Assembly: GCF_026626705.1 (NCBI RefSeq)
Contig: NZ_JAPNKC010000001.1
Span: 13,129,641-13,193,640 of the forward strand
DNA length: 64,000 nucleotides
Origin: Pyxidicoccus sp. MSG2
GTDB taxonomy: Bacteria; Myxococcota; Myxococcia; Myxococcales; Myxococcaceae
Reading direction: 5' to 3'
Position 1 is the first letter of the stretch. Each line of letters begins with the position of its first letter. Shown in pieces: positions 50,659 to 59,417 of the stretch. The notes below the pieces were generated by a model that did not search any database, was not told the origin of the DNA, and saw only the letters and a program-made list of their open reading frames with translations. Position numbers and translations under genes: made by a program.

Positions 50659-52935
50659 TCAGCGGAAGTAGGGCGAGATGGCCGCGGACACCCGGGCGAG
50701 GAGGTCCGCCGTCAGCAGCCGCTCATCTCCGGACAAGGACGGGAGCTGCGCGGCGAGGACGTCGTGGGCTTCGCTCAGCGCCGCGTAGGAGGCCAGCGTC
50801 TGATGGACCTCGAGGATGTCCACCATCGTGCGCCGCGCGGTGTAGCTCCGCACGCCGTCCGTGTTGAGCAGGATGGCCTTCACGTCCGCAATCACCAGAG
50901 GCAGCAGCTCCGGCGAGTTGGGCGGATTGGCGGTGAAGGTGCCGCGGCTGGCCGCCGGGTCCAGATACAGCCGCGCCAGGGTGCGCCACGCGAGCTCGTC
51001 CGCCTGGGACGCATACGTCGTCGGCGCATCCGCGGGGATTTGCAGCGGCGGGCGCAGCGGCGCCAGCGTCTGGGTATACGCGAAGGCCCGCGTCTGCGCA
51101 TTGCCCGCCCGCACGAACTGCAGGGGGAACTTCACCTGGTAGTCGAAGGTGCGGAGCAGCTGGCTGATGGGCTTCGTGTCGCGCATCCACGTGTCGAGCC
51201 GCGCGTGGAAGCGAGGGAGGTAGAACTTCGTCAGCGGGTCATCGAAGCGGTCAATGGTGTTGCAGTACGGGTCCACCGCCACGTCGGCGCCCGTGCAGAA
51301 CGCCTGTGAGGGAAGCTGCGACGACAGCCCGTAGAGGTAGCGCACCGCCGCCACGTCGTACGCCCCAGGAGTGTCCATTCGCACCGCATCCGCGTCGTCG
51401 AAGTAGTCCATCACCGAGGAGCTCGGGGGGCTTCCGGGGCCACCGTCGTTCGCCAGCGAGCCCTTGAAGTTGTGGTGCAGGCCCAGCGTGTGGCCGACCT
51501 CGTGCAGCACCACGTTGGTGAGGAACGCCTCCACCCGTTGCTTCTTGGTGAGCGGCGCGAGCTCCGCCCGCCGCGAGCCCTCGGCGTCGAGCGCCTCCTC
51601 GCGGAGCGCCGCCGGAACCAGCTCGCACAGGCGGTCCTCCCGCATGCCGGCCCACGTCGGGCGCAGGGCGGTGCGTGGCTCGAGCGCGGGCGGCCGCAGG
51701 GGCGCGTCTTCACTGAACTGCTCGTGCGCCAGGGCCACCCACAGCGCGGGGGCGTAGATGGTGGCGCCGCGCACCTCGCCGGTATTGGGGTTGGTGCGCC
51801 AGTCGGCGAAGGCGAAGGGAATCCCCTCGTCCGTGTCGAAGATGAGGACGTTCTTCTCATCGTCGGCGAAGCCCGACGTGTCGGACACCACTGCCTCCAG
51901 GGCCTTGAAGCCGAACGCCGCGTTCCAGCCCTCGATGCCGCGCTTCACCGCGCCCACCACATCATAGGCCTGGAAGCGCGGGTCGTTCTGCACCGTGAGG
52001 ATGCTGGAGGTGATGTGCCAGCGGATGGGCCGCATGCCGGGGTGGATGTTCCACTTCACCGGCGTCTGCTCGGTGAGCCCCCCCGAGTTGGGGATGAAGC
52101 GCGGGGTGGAGAGGAAGTAGTAGTCCCGCGGCGGACGTGGCGTGGGGGTGAAGCCCGGGCTCTCGTGGTACCGGCGCAGCGCCAGGGCCAGGGTGCCCGA
52201 ATTGCTGTACGGGTTGTCCGCCAGGAAATCCTCCGCGTACTCCTGCGGCGCGTCCAGGTAGCCGTTGAAGACCTGCTCGAAGGCGATGCCATCCGAGAGC
52301 TGGCGGAAGCGCTGCGCGAAGCTCAGCTCCACCTGGAACCGGGCGCCCTGGGCACCATACCTGTCGCCCATCACTCCGAAGCGATTGAGTCCCGCCGTCG
52401 GGTCGATGAGCACGTACGCGTCCGAGTCCCGCGCGCGGTTGAACGGGCCGTGGCCGGTGACAATCGGGTACGCCTCCACCACCACCTCCGGGTCGAAGAC
52501 GTCGCTCATCTCCTTGCGGTCATCGACGTCCAGGACGAAGAGCTTGCCGTTCTGCTCCTTGAAGCTCACCACGCGGGTGCCCAGGGTGCTCGCCCCTCCG
52601 AGGGCCACGCCGCCGGGGTGGTTCTGCTTGAGGTACGCGGACATGAACCACTTCTGGCCCAATTCGCTCCGGCGGATGGCCAGGTAGAAGCTGGTGCCGG
52701 TGTCGTCCACCACGCCGCCCAGCTTCTCCTCCACCCGCTGCTTCTGCTCCGTGCCCAGCTCGCGAGGCACCGCCACGAAGGCGCCATCCAGTTGCACCGG
52801 CTTCCCGGTGTCAGGCGCCTCCGGGACGGTTTCCGTTGGGGTGCTCGTGGGACTGCCACAGCCCGTGCTCAGCGCCAGGGCCAGGGACGCGGCGCTCAGC
52901 CAGGCGCGCCGTGAGGCGATTCGACTTCTCCACAT
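50659..52935 (-). CDS. Zinc-dependent metalloprotease lipoprotein
   Basis: 758 residues from ATG 52935, GGAGAG upstream. Signal peptide with lipobox ALSTGC. The catalytic site is VLHEVGHTLGLHHNFKGS, an HExxHxxGxxH metzincin-like zinc motif with a downstream Met-turn SSVMDYFDD. Upstream, long beta-rich regions (RYHESPGFTPTPRPPRDYYF, IHPGMRPIRWHI) and a C-terminal helical part make this the large DUF4953/DUF5117-like kind, rather than an M57 enzyme. Probably surface-anchored or secreted digestion of prey protein. It is unrelated to the M57 enzyme 600 bp away apart from the motif. Confidence 0.92.
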   Translation of the reverse strand: MWRSRIASRRAWLSAASLALALSTGCGSPTSTPTETVPEAPDTGKPVQLDGAFVAVPRELGTEQKQRVEEKLGGVVDDTGTSFYLAIRRSELGQKWFMSAYLKQNHPGGVALGGASTLGTRVVSFKEQNGKLFVLDVDDRKEMSDVFDPEVVVEAYPIVTGHGPFNRARDSDAYVLIDPTAGLNRFGVMGDRYGAQGARFQVELSFAQRFRQLSDGIAFEQVFNGYLDAPQEYAEDFLADNPYSNSGTLALALRRYHESPGFTPTPRPPRDYYFLSTPRFIPNSGGLTEQTPVKWNIHPGMRPIRWHITSSILTVQNDPRFQAYDVVGAVKRGIEGWNAAFGFKALEAVVSDTSGFADDEKNVLIFDTDEGIPFAFADWRTNPNTGEVRGATIYAPALWVALAHEQFSEDAPLRPPALEPRTALRPTWAGMREDRLCELVPAALREEALDAEGSRRAELAPLTKKQRVEAFLTNVVLHEVGHTLGLHHNFKGSLANDGGPGSPPSSSVMDYFDDADAVRMDTPGAYDVAAVRYLYGLSSQLPSQAFCTGADVAVDPYCNTIDRFDDPLTKFYLPRFHARLDTWMRDTKPISQLLRTFDYQVKFPLQFVRAGNAQTRAFAYTQTLAPLRPPLQIPADAPTTYASQADELAWRTLARLYLDPAASRGTFTANPPNSPELLPLVIADVKAILLNTDGVRSYTARRTMVDILEVHQTLASYAALSEAHDVLAAQLPSLSGDERLLTADLLARVSAAISPYFR

Positions 52936-53112
52936 GAGGGACTCTCCGGGTCGGGGATGCGCCCATCGCATCCCGCTCCGGGACAACGGCCCCAGCGCTC
53001 CCGACCCCTCAGCGTCATTCCTCCACGCGGGAAATGCCTCTCATCCGGCAACGGCTCCGCACGTCTTCCGATATGCCTTTCCCGCGAGAGCGTTGGGCGC
53101 CGCCCGCGCGAG

Positions 53113-53149
53113 GGGCCCAGGCCACCACGGGGCACCAGGCCATGGGCCC
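53113..53149 (-). terminator. Hairpin downstream of the small Cys-rich lipoprotein gene
   Basis: GGGCCCA-GGCC (53113-53123) pairs with GGCC-A-TGGGCCC (53138-53149): 11 bp with one bulged A, 14-nt loop. It lies about 75 bp past the stop of the leftward gene that ends at 53222. Confidence 0.5.
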
Positions 53150-53221
53150 GTCATGTCGTCTGGGAGGGCCACGGCCAGCGTCTCGCGCAAGGGCGCAGGC
53201 GCTGGCGTGACCCGGGCCGCT

Positions 53222-53587
53222 CTAGCAGCCGCAGGACAGGAAGCCGCCCGTCCGGTACTGGTATTCCGTGTGCGTGTAGTTGCCGTACTGGTCGAAGCAC
53301 GCGCGGTAGCTGTACTGCTGCGCGTAGACGGCGAGATTGACATCGCAGTTGCCGAACTCGTCACAGTACGTGCCGCAGCCCAGCCGGGGGCGACACGTGG
53401 TGCTGGAGCCGTCCCAGAGCCACTCGGACCAGCCGGCGCACGAGCCCACCTCGGCCTCCTGCGAGACCAGCGCCTCGGCCTCCACGGCGGCGGCCTCCTC
53501 CTCCGTCATGGGTCCACCGCAGGCGGTCAGCGCCAGGCTCGTGCACACCACGGCAACCACGCGCAGCAACGTGACTCCAGGCTTCAT
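53222..53587 (-). CDS. Small Cys-rich lipoprotein
   Basis: 121 residues from ATG 53587. Lipobox LALTACG. An acidic Ala/Glu linker is followed by a Cys-rich C-terminus with Cys-Trp segments: GSCAGWSEWLWDGS, RLGCGTYCDEFGNCD, then RACFDQYG and the ending LSCGC. Eight Cys suggests four disulfides. The WSEWLWDGSS-like part faintly recalls thrombospondin/TSP1-type WxxW motifs, but is too short to claim. Function unknown; similar small lipoproteins are abundant in this lineage. Confidence 0.75.
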   Translation of the reverse strand: MKPGVTLLRVVAVVCTSLALTACGGPMTEEEAAAVEAEALVSQEAEVGSCAGWSEWLWDGSSTTCRPRLGCGTYCDEFGNCDVNLAVYAQQYSYRACFDQYGNYTHTEYQYRTGGFLSCGC

Positions 53588-53790
53588 GAGCGCTCCTCGA
53601 TCCGGAGGCGGTCCCCGGGATGGAGCCCTGGACCTCCGGTGGGGCGTCACGCTAGGCAGGACACTTCCGCCGGGCGTCTTTGCCCTGGAATCCCGCCCCT
53701 CTGGAGTGTTCTCTGAACGACAGTAGCGTTGCCCCGCGCGGAGGAGATTTGAACTTCACTTACGAAGCCGCGGCAGGCAGGAACAGTTCC

Positions 53791-54588
53791 ATGACGACCT
53801 GGATGAGTGGAGTCTGCGAAACGAACGGCATCAACATCCACTACCTCCGAACCGGAGGCGCCAACCCTCCCGTCGTTCTGCTCCATGGATTGACCGGGAA
53901 CGGCGCCTGCTGGACTCCCCTGGCGCGCGTGCTCGAAGGTGAATTCGACGTCGTCATGCCCGACGCCAGAGGGCACGGCGGTTCGACCGCGCCGCACCAC
54001 GGCTACCGGTACGACGATCTCGCGAGCGACGTCGCGGGCCTCATCCGCGGCCTGGAGCTCTCTCGTCCGGTCCTGCTTGGCCACTCGATGGGCGGCATGA
54101 CCGCCGCGGTGGTGGCGAGTCGAGGGACGGGGGGCATCCGCGGCCTCATCCTGGTCGACCCGACGTTCTTGAGCCCCGAGCGCCAACGCGAGGTGCACGA
54201 CAGCGACGTCGCCGATCAACACCGCCGGGCCCTCGGCCTACACAAGTCGGACCTCGTTGCACAGGCCCGAGCCCGACACCCGCGTCGCTCGCCCGAGATG
54301 GTCGAGCTTCTTGCCGAGGCGAGACTGAAAACCCGCATGGGCGCCTTCGACGTTCTCACGCCACCCAACCCCGAGTATCGCGACGTGGTGAGCGCGATTG
54401 ACGTCCCGATCCTACTCGTCATTGGGGACAGCAGCCCCGTCGTCACGCTCGAGATGGCAACGGAACTGCGGAGCCTCAACCCACGCGTGCGAATCGCGCA
54501 GGTACAGGACGCCGGCCACGGCCTTCCGTTTGACCAACCCGAGCGCCTGGGAGAGGTGGTCGCGTCGTTCTTGCGTGAGCTGGCATAG
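53791..54588 (+). CDS. Alpha/beta hydrolase
   Basis: 265 residues. Starts with NGINIHYLRTGG and VVLLHGLTGNG (oxyanion HG). Nucleophile elbow LLGHSMGGM with Ser, acid LLVIGDSS with Asp, and His in DAGHGLPFDQPE complete a normal catalytic triad. Family of esterases, lactonases and epoxide hydrolases; the cap domain is short (residues about 130-190). Substrate unknown. ATG 53791 preferred, with GGCAGGAACAG just upstream. Divergent from the Cys-rich lipoprotein gene. Confidence 0.92.
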   Translation: MTTWMSGVCETNGINIHYLRTGGANPPVVLLHGLTGNGACWTPLARVLEGEFDVVMPDARGHGGSTAPHHGYRYDDLASDVAGLIRGLELSRPVLLGHSMGGMTAAVVASRGTGGIRGLILVDPTFLSPERQREVHDSDVADQHRRALGLHKSDLVAQARARHPRRSPEMVELLAEARLKTRMGAFDVLTPPNPEYRDVVSAIDVPILLVIGDSSPVVTLEMATELRSLNPRVRIAQVQDAGHGLPFDQPERLGEVVASFLRELA

Positions 54589-54655
54589 AGCCTGTTTCGG
54601 TAGGAGCGAATGGGCGCAGTAGCATCGCGATCCGCAACCCGGAAGGAAGCCTTTC

Positions 54656-55183
54656 ATGCGTATGCAGCACGTATTCGCCGCCATGGTCCTGCTGTCCACG
54701 TCAGCGCGCGCCGACGACCTCAAGCCCTTTCAGAAGGAGGCCAAGAAGTCCTTCGAGAAGTCGATCTCCAGCGCTCTGAAGGACGCCAACACCGCGTGTG
54801 GCACCAGGCTCAAGGTCAAGACCAACTTCAACTGGTTCAATCCCAAGGACTGGGACGGCGTGGGCTACGAGGACTCCTGCAAAGAGGTGCTTCATGGCAT
54901 CGCGACCATGTGCGAGCGTCCCGAGCACAAGAAGGCCCTCGCAAAGAAGGTGACCGGCGTGGCGTGCCTGTTCACGTGGGACCTCTCGCAAGTCGCTCTC
55001 TACGGTGCCCTCGACCCCGAGCACCCCGACAACAAGAAGAAGGCCGGCACCAACGACACCAGGTCGCGCAACGTCTCGATTTGGAAGGGCCTGCTCATGT
55101 ACGAGATGCACAAGGGCGACAAGACCATCGCGGACGACACCCGGACCGTCCTCGAGGAGGCGCTGAAAGCCGGTTCCCGGTAG
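54656..55183 (+). CDS. Exported protein of unknown function
   Basis: 175 residues from ATG 54656, preceded by GGAAGGAAG. A short signal peptide (MQHVFAAMVLLSTSARADD). The mature part is Lys-rich and mostly helical with four or five Cys (ANTACGTRLKV, DSCKEVLHGI, TMCERP, GVACLFTW), a spacing typical of small periplasmic helical proteins. No family recognised. It sits between the hydrolase and a kinase gene, without clear operon links. Confidence 0.75.
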   Translation: MRMQHVFAAMVLLSTSARADDLKPFQKEAKKSFEKSISSALKDANTACGTRLKVKTNFNWFNPKDWDGVGYEDSCKEVLHGIATMCERPEHKKALAKKVTGVACLFTWDLSQVALYGALDPEHPDNKKKAGTNDTRSRNVSIWKGLLMYEMHKGDKTIADDTRTVLEEALKAGSR

Positions 55184-55495
55184 GACAACCCGTTCTCTAA
55201 TCTGGCTCCTTCGCGTCGTTGAACTGGCCCAGGCAGGTGTCGAGCCACGTCTGGCGCTCGGTCTGCTCGTCGGCGTCGAGGTGCTCCTTCAGGTTGTGCG
55301 CTGGCCGATGACGGGATTGAGCGCCCACGCGTCTTCCCTCTTCTCCTCATGGGGCGCGGGCTCGGGTGGTGCTCCGGACACCCCACTTCAGTGCGGTGTG
55401 GAGGGGTGTCGTCCACCTGCTGGATGACGTTGGAGTTCAACTACCTCGCGAGTAGTCTCCTCGTGCGCGGTGCGGACCGCCTCACGAGGTACCTC
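55184..55495. other. Gap with a possible gene remnant
   Basis: 312 bp. On the minus strand, 55197 to about 55330 holds a short coding-like tail reading KEHLDADEQTERQTWLDTC and then GQFNDAKEPD before a TAG stop. It has no plausible start or ribosome-binding site and looks like the C-terminus of a lost gene. Otherwise nothing was recognised; the plus strand should carry the promoter of the next kinase gene. Confidence 0.3.
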
Positions 55496-56947
55496 ATGGA
55501 GTCTGACGCCCTCTATCCGACAAGCCTGCCTCCTGGGACGCGAATCGGCCCGTGGCGTGTGCTGGAGCAGCGCGGCCGGGGCACCTACGGCGTCGTCTAC
55601 CGCGCGGTGCCCGCCGAGGAGCTGGCCGCGGAAGCCGTGGCCCTCAAGCTGGCCCTGCACCCCAGGGATGCGCGCTTCGCGCGTGAGGCGGAGCTGCTCT
55701 CGCGCATCCACCACCCCGCCGTCCCGCAGTTGCTGGACCATGGCCACTGGCAGCCCCGGGAGGGCGTGTCCTACGCCTGGCTCGTCATGGAGTGGGTGGA
55801 GGGCCTGTCGCTCTATGAGTGGGCCCAGGCACAGCGCCCGTCTTCACGGCAGGTGCTTCAGCTTCTTGCCCGGCTGGCCCGAGCCCTGGATGCCACTCAT
55901 TCGGCAGGAGGGCTCCACCGGGATGTGAAGGGTGACAACGTCCGCGTTCGGCGTGCGGACGGCCAGCCCTTCCTCCTGGACTTCGGCTCCGGCCACCACC
56001 TGGGGGCCTCCACGCTGACGCCGCAGCCATTTCCTCCCGGCACCCCGGCCTACCGCTCGCCCGAGGCGTGGCGCTTCGCCCTGGGCTCGAGCAAGCCCCC
56101 GGCCAGGCTCCCGGCTGTCGCGTATCCGCCGGGGCCGGCGGATGACGTCTTTTCCCTGGGAGTGACGGCCTATCGACTGGTGACGGAGAAGTACCCGCCG
56201 TCTGCGCACCCGTGGGAGGAGGAGAACTGGAGGTGGAACCCCGAGGAGCTGGAGGACTGGACGGCGCGAGTCTGCAACCCCCGCTGCGCCGCGGAACTGA
56301 GCGCGCTGGTGAGCCGGATGCTGTCGCCGCGCCCGGAGGAGAGAGGGAGCGCGAGGGAGGTGGCGGAAGCGCTCGAGAAGGCCGCGCGCCGCGCAGGACG
56401 CGAAGCGGATGTGCCGCTCTTCACAGGAGAAGAGCCGCGGCCCGCGGGCCGCATTCCCATCCCTCGGCGCGTCGCGGTGCTGCCCCCGCCTCTCATGTGG
56501 AGGTGGCCCTGGTTCGCGGCCACCGGCCTCGGAGGCGCACTGGCACTGAGCGCCGGGGGGCTGCTGAGCGTGAGTCGCTCTGAGATGCCCGCAGCGTCCC
56601 ACCTCGCGGAGCAGGAGGAGTCGAAGGATGCCGGTACCGTGGCCGTGGGGGACTCCGTGCTGACGGCGCCGGTGGCGCCCGAGCGAGCCCCCTCCGTGTG
56701 GGCATCCATCGCGATAGAGCTGCCCCCGAAACCCTTCCCGGGGCAGCGGCGGCCGGACGGTAGGGGCCGCTGTCCTGGCAAGGTGCAGGTGGCAATCAAC
56801 GGCGGTTGTTGGACGAAGCAGCCCGTGGACCTGAAGGACTGTGATGAGTGGGGCGGCTTTGAATACAGGGGTGCGTGCTACCAAGCCGTCCTGACTCCGC
56901 AACGCCCTTCCACCTCGGGCCCTTCGGAGCGAGACGACAGTCCATAG
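55496..56947 (+). CDS. Ser/Thr protein kinase, membrane anchored
   Basis: 483 residues from ATG 55496 (GAGG upstream). Kinase: RGRGTYGVVYR loop, Lys51 (VALKL), LHRDVKGDN (HRD), LLDFGSGHH (DFG), then GTPAYRSPEAW. One membrane helix near residues 340-365 (WFAATGLGGALALSAGGLL), followed by a short extracytoplasmic tail with Cys in GRCPGKVQ, GGCWTKQ and DCDEWGG, ending YRGACY. That Cys tail recurs in myxobacterial kinases. The kinase appears intact. It is a distinct subgroup from the PEGA kinase. No operon partner. Confidence 0.93.
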   Translation: MESDALYPTSLPPGTRIGPWRVLEQRGRGTYGVVYRAVPAEELAAEAVALKLALHPRDARFAREAELLSRIHHPAVPQLLDHGHWQPREGVSYAWLVMEWVEGLSLYEWAQAQRPSSRQVLQLLARLARALDATHSAGGLHRDVKGDNVRVRRADGQPFLLDFGSGHHLGASTLTPQPFPPGTPAYRSPEAWRFALGSSKPPARLPAVAYPPGPADDVFSLGVTAYRLVTEKYPPSAHPWEEENWRWNPEELEDWTARVCNPRCAAELSALVSRMLSPRPEERGSAREVAEALEKAARRAGREADVPLFTGEEPRPAGRIPIPRRVAVLPPPLMWRWPWFAATGLGGALALSAGGLLSVSRSEMPAASHLAEQEESKDAGTVAVGDSVLTAPVAPERAPSVWASIAIELPPKPFPGQRRPDGRGRCPGKVQVAINGGCWTKQPVDLKDCDEWGGFEYRGACYQAVLTPQRPSTSGPSERDDSP

Positions 56948-57085
56948 AAGTGGAGGCGGTGCTGGCGCAGTGGGTCGACCAGCGGCGGAGGGACGGAAGT
57001 CAGCGCATCGAGCGACGCGACTGCTCGCGGAAGCAGGTGGGCGTCAGCTGGTGGGGACGCGAAGCCACCTGGGATAGGGACGCGG

Positions 57086-57763
57086 TCACGCGTACGGGCT
57101 GCCACGGGCCGCGGCGCTGGCAGCGGTGAAGCCGCGGTCAATCAGCTCAAGGAACCCCTGGCGGGTGGCAGCCGCACTGGCTGAGCGCTGGCCGCGCAGG
57201 GCCTCGCGGAAGGCCACGCGCCAGGCCCCGACCATCAGCGCGGCAACCAGGCGCGCGACCGGGTCGCCGGCCGGGGCACCCACGCTTTCGGCGAGCATCC
57301 TGCCGACGTCTCGCTCCAACTCTTCGGACAGCTCGCGGGTGTGGGCACGGAGCGCGGGGCTGTCGGCCACGACCTTCCAGAAGCCAGAGACGCCAGGGGT
57401 CACCGTCACGAACGCGTGGCGCTGCTCGACCAGCTCGTGAACCAGCGCTCGCAGCGCCGCCACCGGGGAGCGGCGACCGCGGCTGACGAGCGCGTCGTGC
57501 ACGAGCGTCTGCGCCTCGTCGCTCCGGTCGAAGAAGAGATCCTCCTTGCGAGAAAAGTAGTTGAACACCGTCATCTTCGAGACGTTGGCCGCGGCGGCCA
57601 CGTCGTCGATGGTCACGTGCTCGAAGCCGCGCTCGGTGAAGAGCTTCGTGGCGATGTTCGAGATGAGCTGGCGCGTCGCCCTCTTCTTGCGCTCACGCAG
57701 CCCCTCGGGCCTGGCGGTCGGGTCGCTCGGTCGGCGCTCGCGCTCGCGGTTGGATTCGGACAT
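57086..57763 (-). CDS. TetR family repressor
   Basis: 225 residues. N-terminal helix-turn-helix: LISNIATKLFTERGFEHVT, then IDDVAAAANVSKMTVFNYFS, RKEDLFF, as in TetR/AcrR proteins. The C-terminal ligand-binding region is about 150 residues. Divergent from a flavin monooxygenase gene, with a palindrome in the 63-bp gap, the classic set-up for ligand-induced control of a modifying enzyme. ATG 57763. Its own gene is likely autoregulated. Confidence 0.93.
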   Translation of the reverse strand: MSESNRERERRPSDPTARPEGLRERKKRATRQLISNIATKLFTERGFEHVTIDDVAAAANVSKMTVFNYFSRKEDLFFDRSDEAQTLVHDALVSRGRRSPVAALRALVHELVEQRHAFVTVTPGVSGFWKVVADSPALRAHTRELSEELERDVGRMLAESVGAPAGDPVARLVAALMVGAWRVAFREALRGQRSASAAATRQGFLELIDRGFTAASAAARGSPYA

Positions 57764-57788
57764 GGAGGAATCGTAGGTCGAATATCAA

Positions 57789-57805
57789 TTTGTACTCGGT
57801 ACAAA
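57789..57805. promoter_or_regulatory. Probable TetR operator
   Basis: TTTGTAC (57789-57795), spacer TCG, GTACAAA (57799-57805): a perfect 7-bp inverted repeat in the gap between the divergent tetR and monooxygenase start codons. It lies 25 bp before the monooxygenase ATG (57827). AT-rich symmetry in a GC-rich region and position make it the best operator candidate. Confidence 0.75.
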
Positions 57806-57826
57806 ATTCTGACACCTTTCGCCAGC

Positions 57827-59322
57827 ATGGACGAGCGCACGGTGGACGTGGTGGTGGTGGGAGCAGGTCCCACGGGATTGATGTTGGCGAGCGAGCTGGC
57901 ACTGGGTGGGGTGCGAGTGGTGGTGCTCGAGCGGCGCAGCGAGCCTGATTCGACGCTCAAGGCAGGGGGCATCGGGACGCTGGCCAGCGAGGCGCTCGAA
58001 CGGCGGGGGCTCGGCCTGGCGCTCGACGCCGAGGAGGCTGCCGCCGTCGAGGCGATGAAGAAATCGCTGGGGGTGCAGGACGGCCCGCCAGCGGGTGGGA
58101 TACGCCACGTCGGGGGCCACTTCGCGGGGCTGCGGCTGATCGACCAGACCCTGCAGCGCGAGCCCGCCCGGAGGATGCGCGGGGTTCAGCAGCAGGCGCT
58201 CGAGCACATCCTGGCCGAACACGCGGTCGCACTTGGGGTCGAGGTCTGGCGCGGGCACACCGTCGAGTCGTTCGACGACACCGGCGAGCGCGTGAGGGTC
58301 GAGGCGCGAGGGACCGGCGGGCCGCGGCCGCTCGAGGCGGCGTTCCTGGTGGGCTGCGACGGGGGCCGGAGCACGGTGCGCAAGCAAGCCGGCTTCGACT
58401 TCCCCGGGACGGACCCGACCCTCACCGGTCACCAGGCCCTCGTCGAGCTCGATCACCCCGAGCGCCTCTTGCCGCTCGGCTGGCGGCGCACGGCAGTGGG
58501 GATGCTGTCCTACGGCCCGATGCCGGGGCGCGTGGGCATCATCGAGTTCGACGGTCCGCCGACCGATCGCGAGGCACCCTTGACGGCCGCCGAGGTGGAG
58601 CAGAGCCTGCGGCGCGTCAGCGGGGCCGACGTGCGCATCACCGCCCTGCACTCGGCGACGCGCTTCACCGACCACGCGCGCCAGGTGTCGAGCTATCGGC
58701 GGGGTCGTGTGCTGCTGGCCGGCGACGCCGCCCACGTCCACTCCCCCTTCGGAGGGCAGGGGCTGAACCTCGGTCTGGTCGACGCGGTCAACCTCGGCTG
58801 GAAGCTGGCCGCCACGGTGCAGGGGCACGCCCCCGACGGCCTGCTCGACACCTATACGGCCGAGTGCCACCCGATGGCGGCGCGCGTGCTCGACAACACC
58901 CGCGCCCAGCTCGCGCTCATGCGTCCCGACCCGCAGACGACCGCGATGCGGCGGATCGTAGCGAGTTGCTGACCACCTACGCCGACGTCAATCGCTACTT
59001 CGGCGAGATGATCAGCAGCGTCGCCACGCGCTACGACCTCGGCGACGACGATCCGCTCGTCGGGCGCCTCGTCGCCGACGTCGAGCTGACGATTGCCGGA
59101 GTGGTCACGCGCCTGTTCTCGCTGATGCGCGACGGCCGCGGGCTCCTCGTCGATGGAGACGGCGTGGCCTCCGCGCAAGGGGCCGCGTGGGCGTCGCGGG
59201 TGCGCGTGGTGAAGGCCCCCGGGGCGCGCTCGATGCTGGTACGCCCCGACGGCTGCATCGCGTGGGCCGGGCGCGACGGTGGACTGCACCCCGCACTGGA
59301 GCGCTGGTTCTCAGCCCCCTGA
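57827..59322 (+). pseudogene. FAD-dependent aromatic monooxygenase, interrupted by a frameshift
   Basis: The first frame, 57827-58972, has VVVVGAGPTGLMLASELA (FAD-binding GxGxxG), DGGRS, and LLAGDAAHVHSPFGGQGLNLG, as in PgaE/rifampicin-monooxygenase-like flavin hydroxylases. It stops at TGA 58970 after RRIVASC. The next frame continues ELLTTYADVNRYFGEMISS to 59322, the expected end of the same protein family. Restoring one G in GCGAG (58961-58965) to GCGGAG would give IVAELLTTYADVNRY without a break. So either a sequencing error or a true one-base deletion that inactivates the C-terminal thioredoxin-like domain. Controlled presumably by the divergent TetR. Confidence 0.8.
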
Positions 59323-59417
59323 CGGTTCGTGTTCGCGTGGCGACCTGTTCCGCGGCCTGGCGGAAGCACCTCCGTGCGCCGCGCAAGCTCCGGGCGAGAC
59401 CGAGGAGCAGGCTCCGG

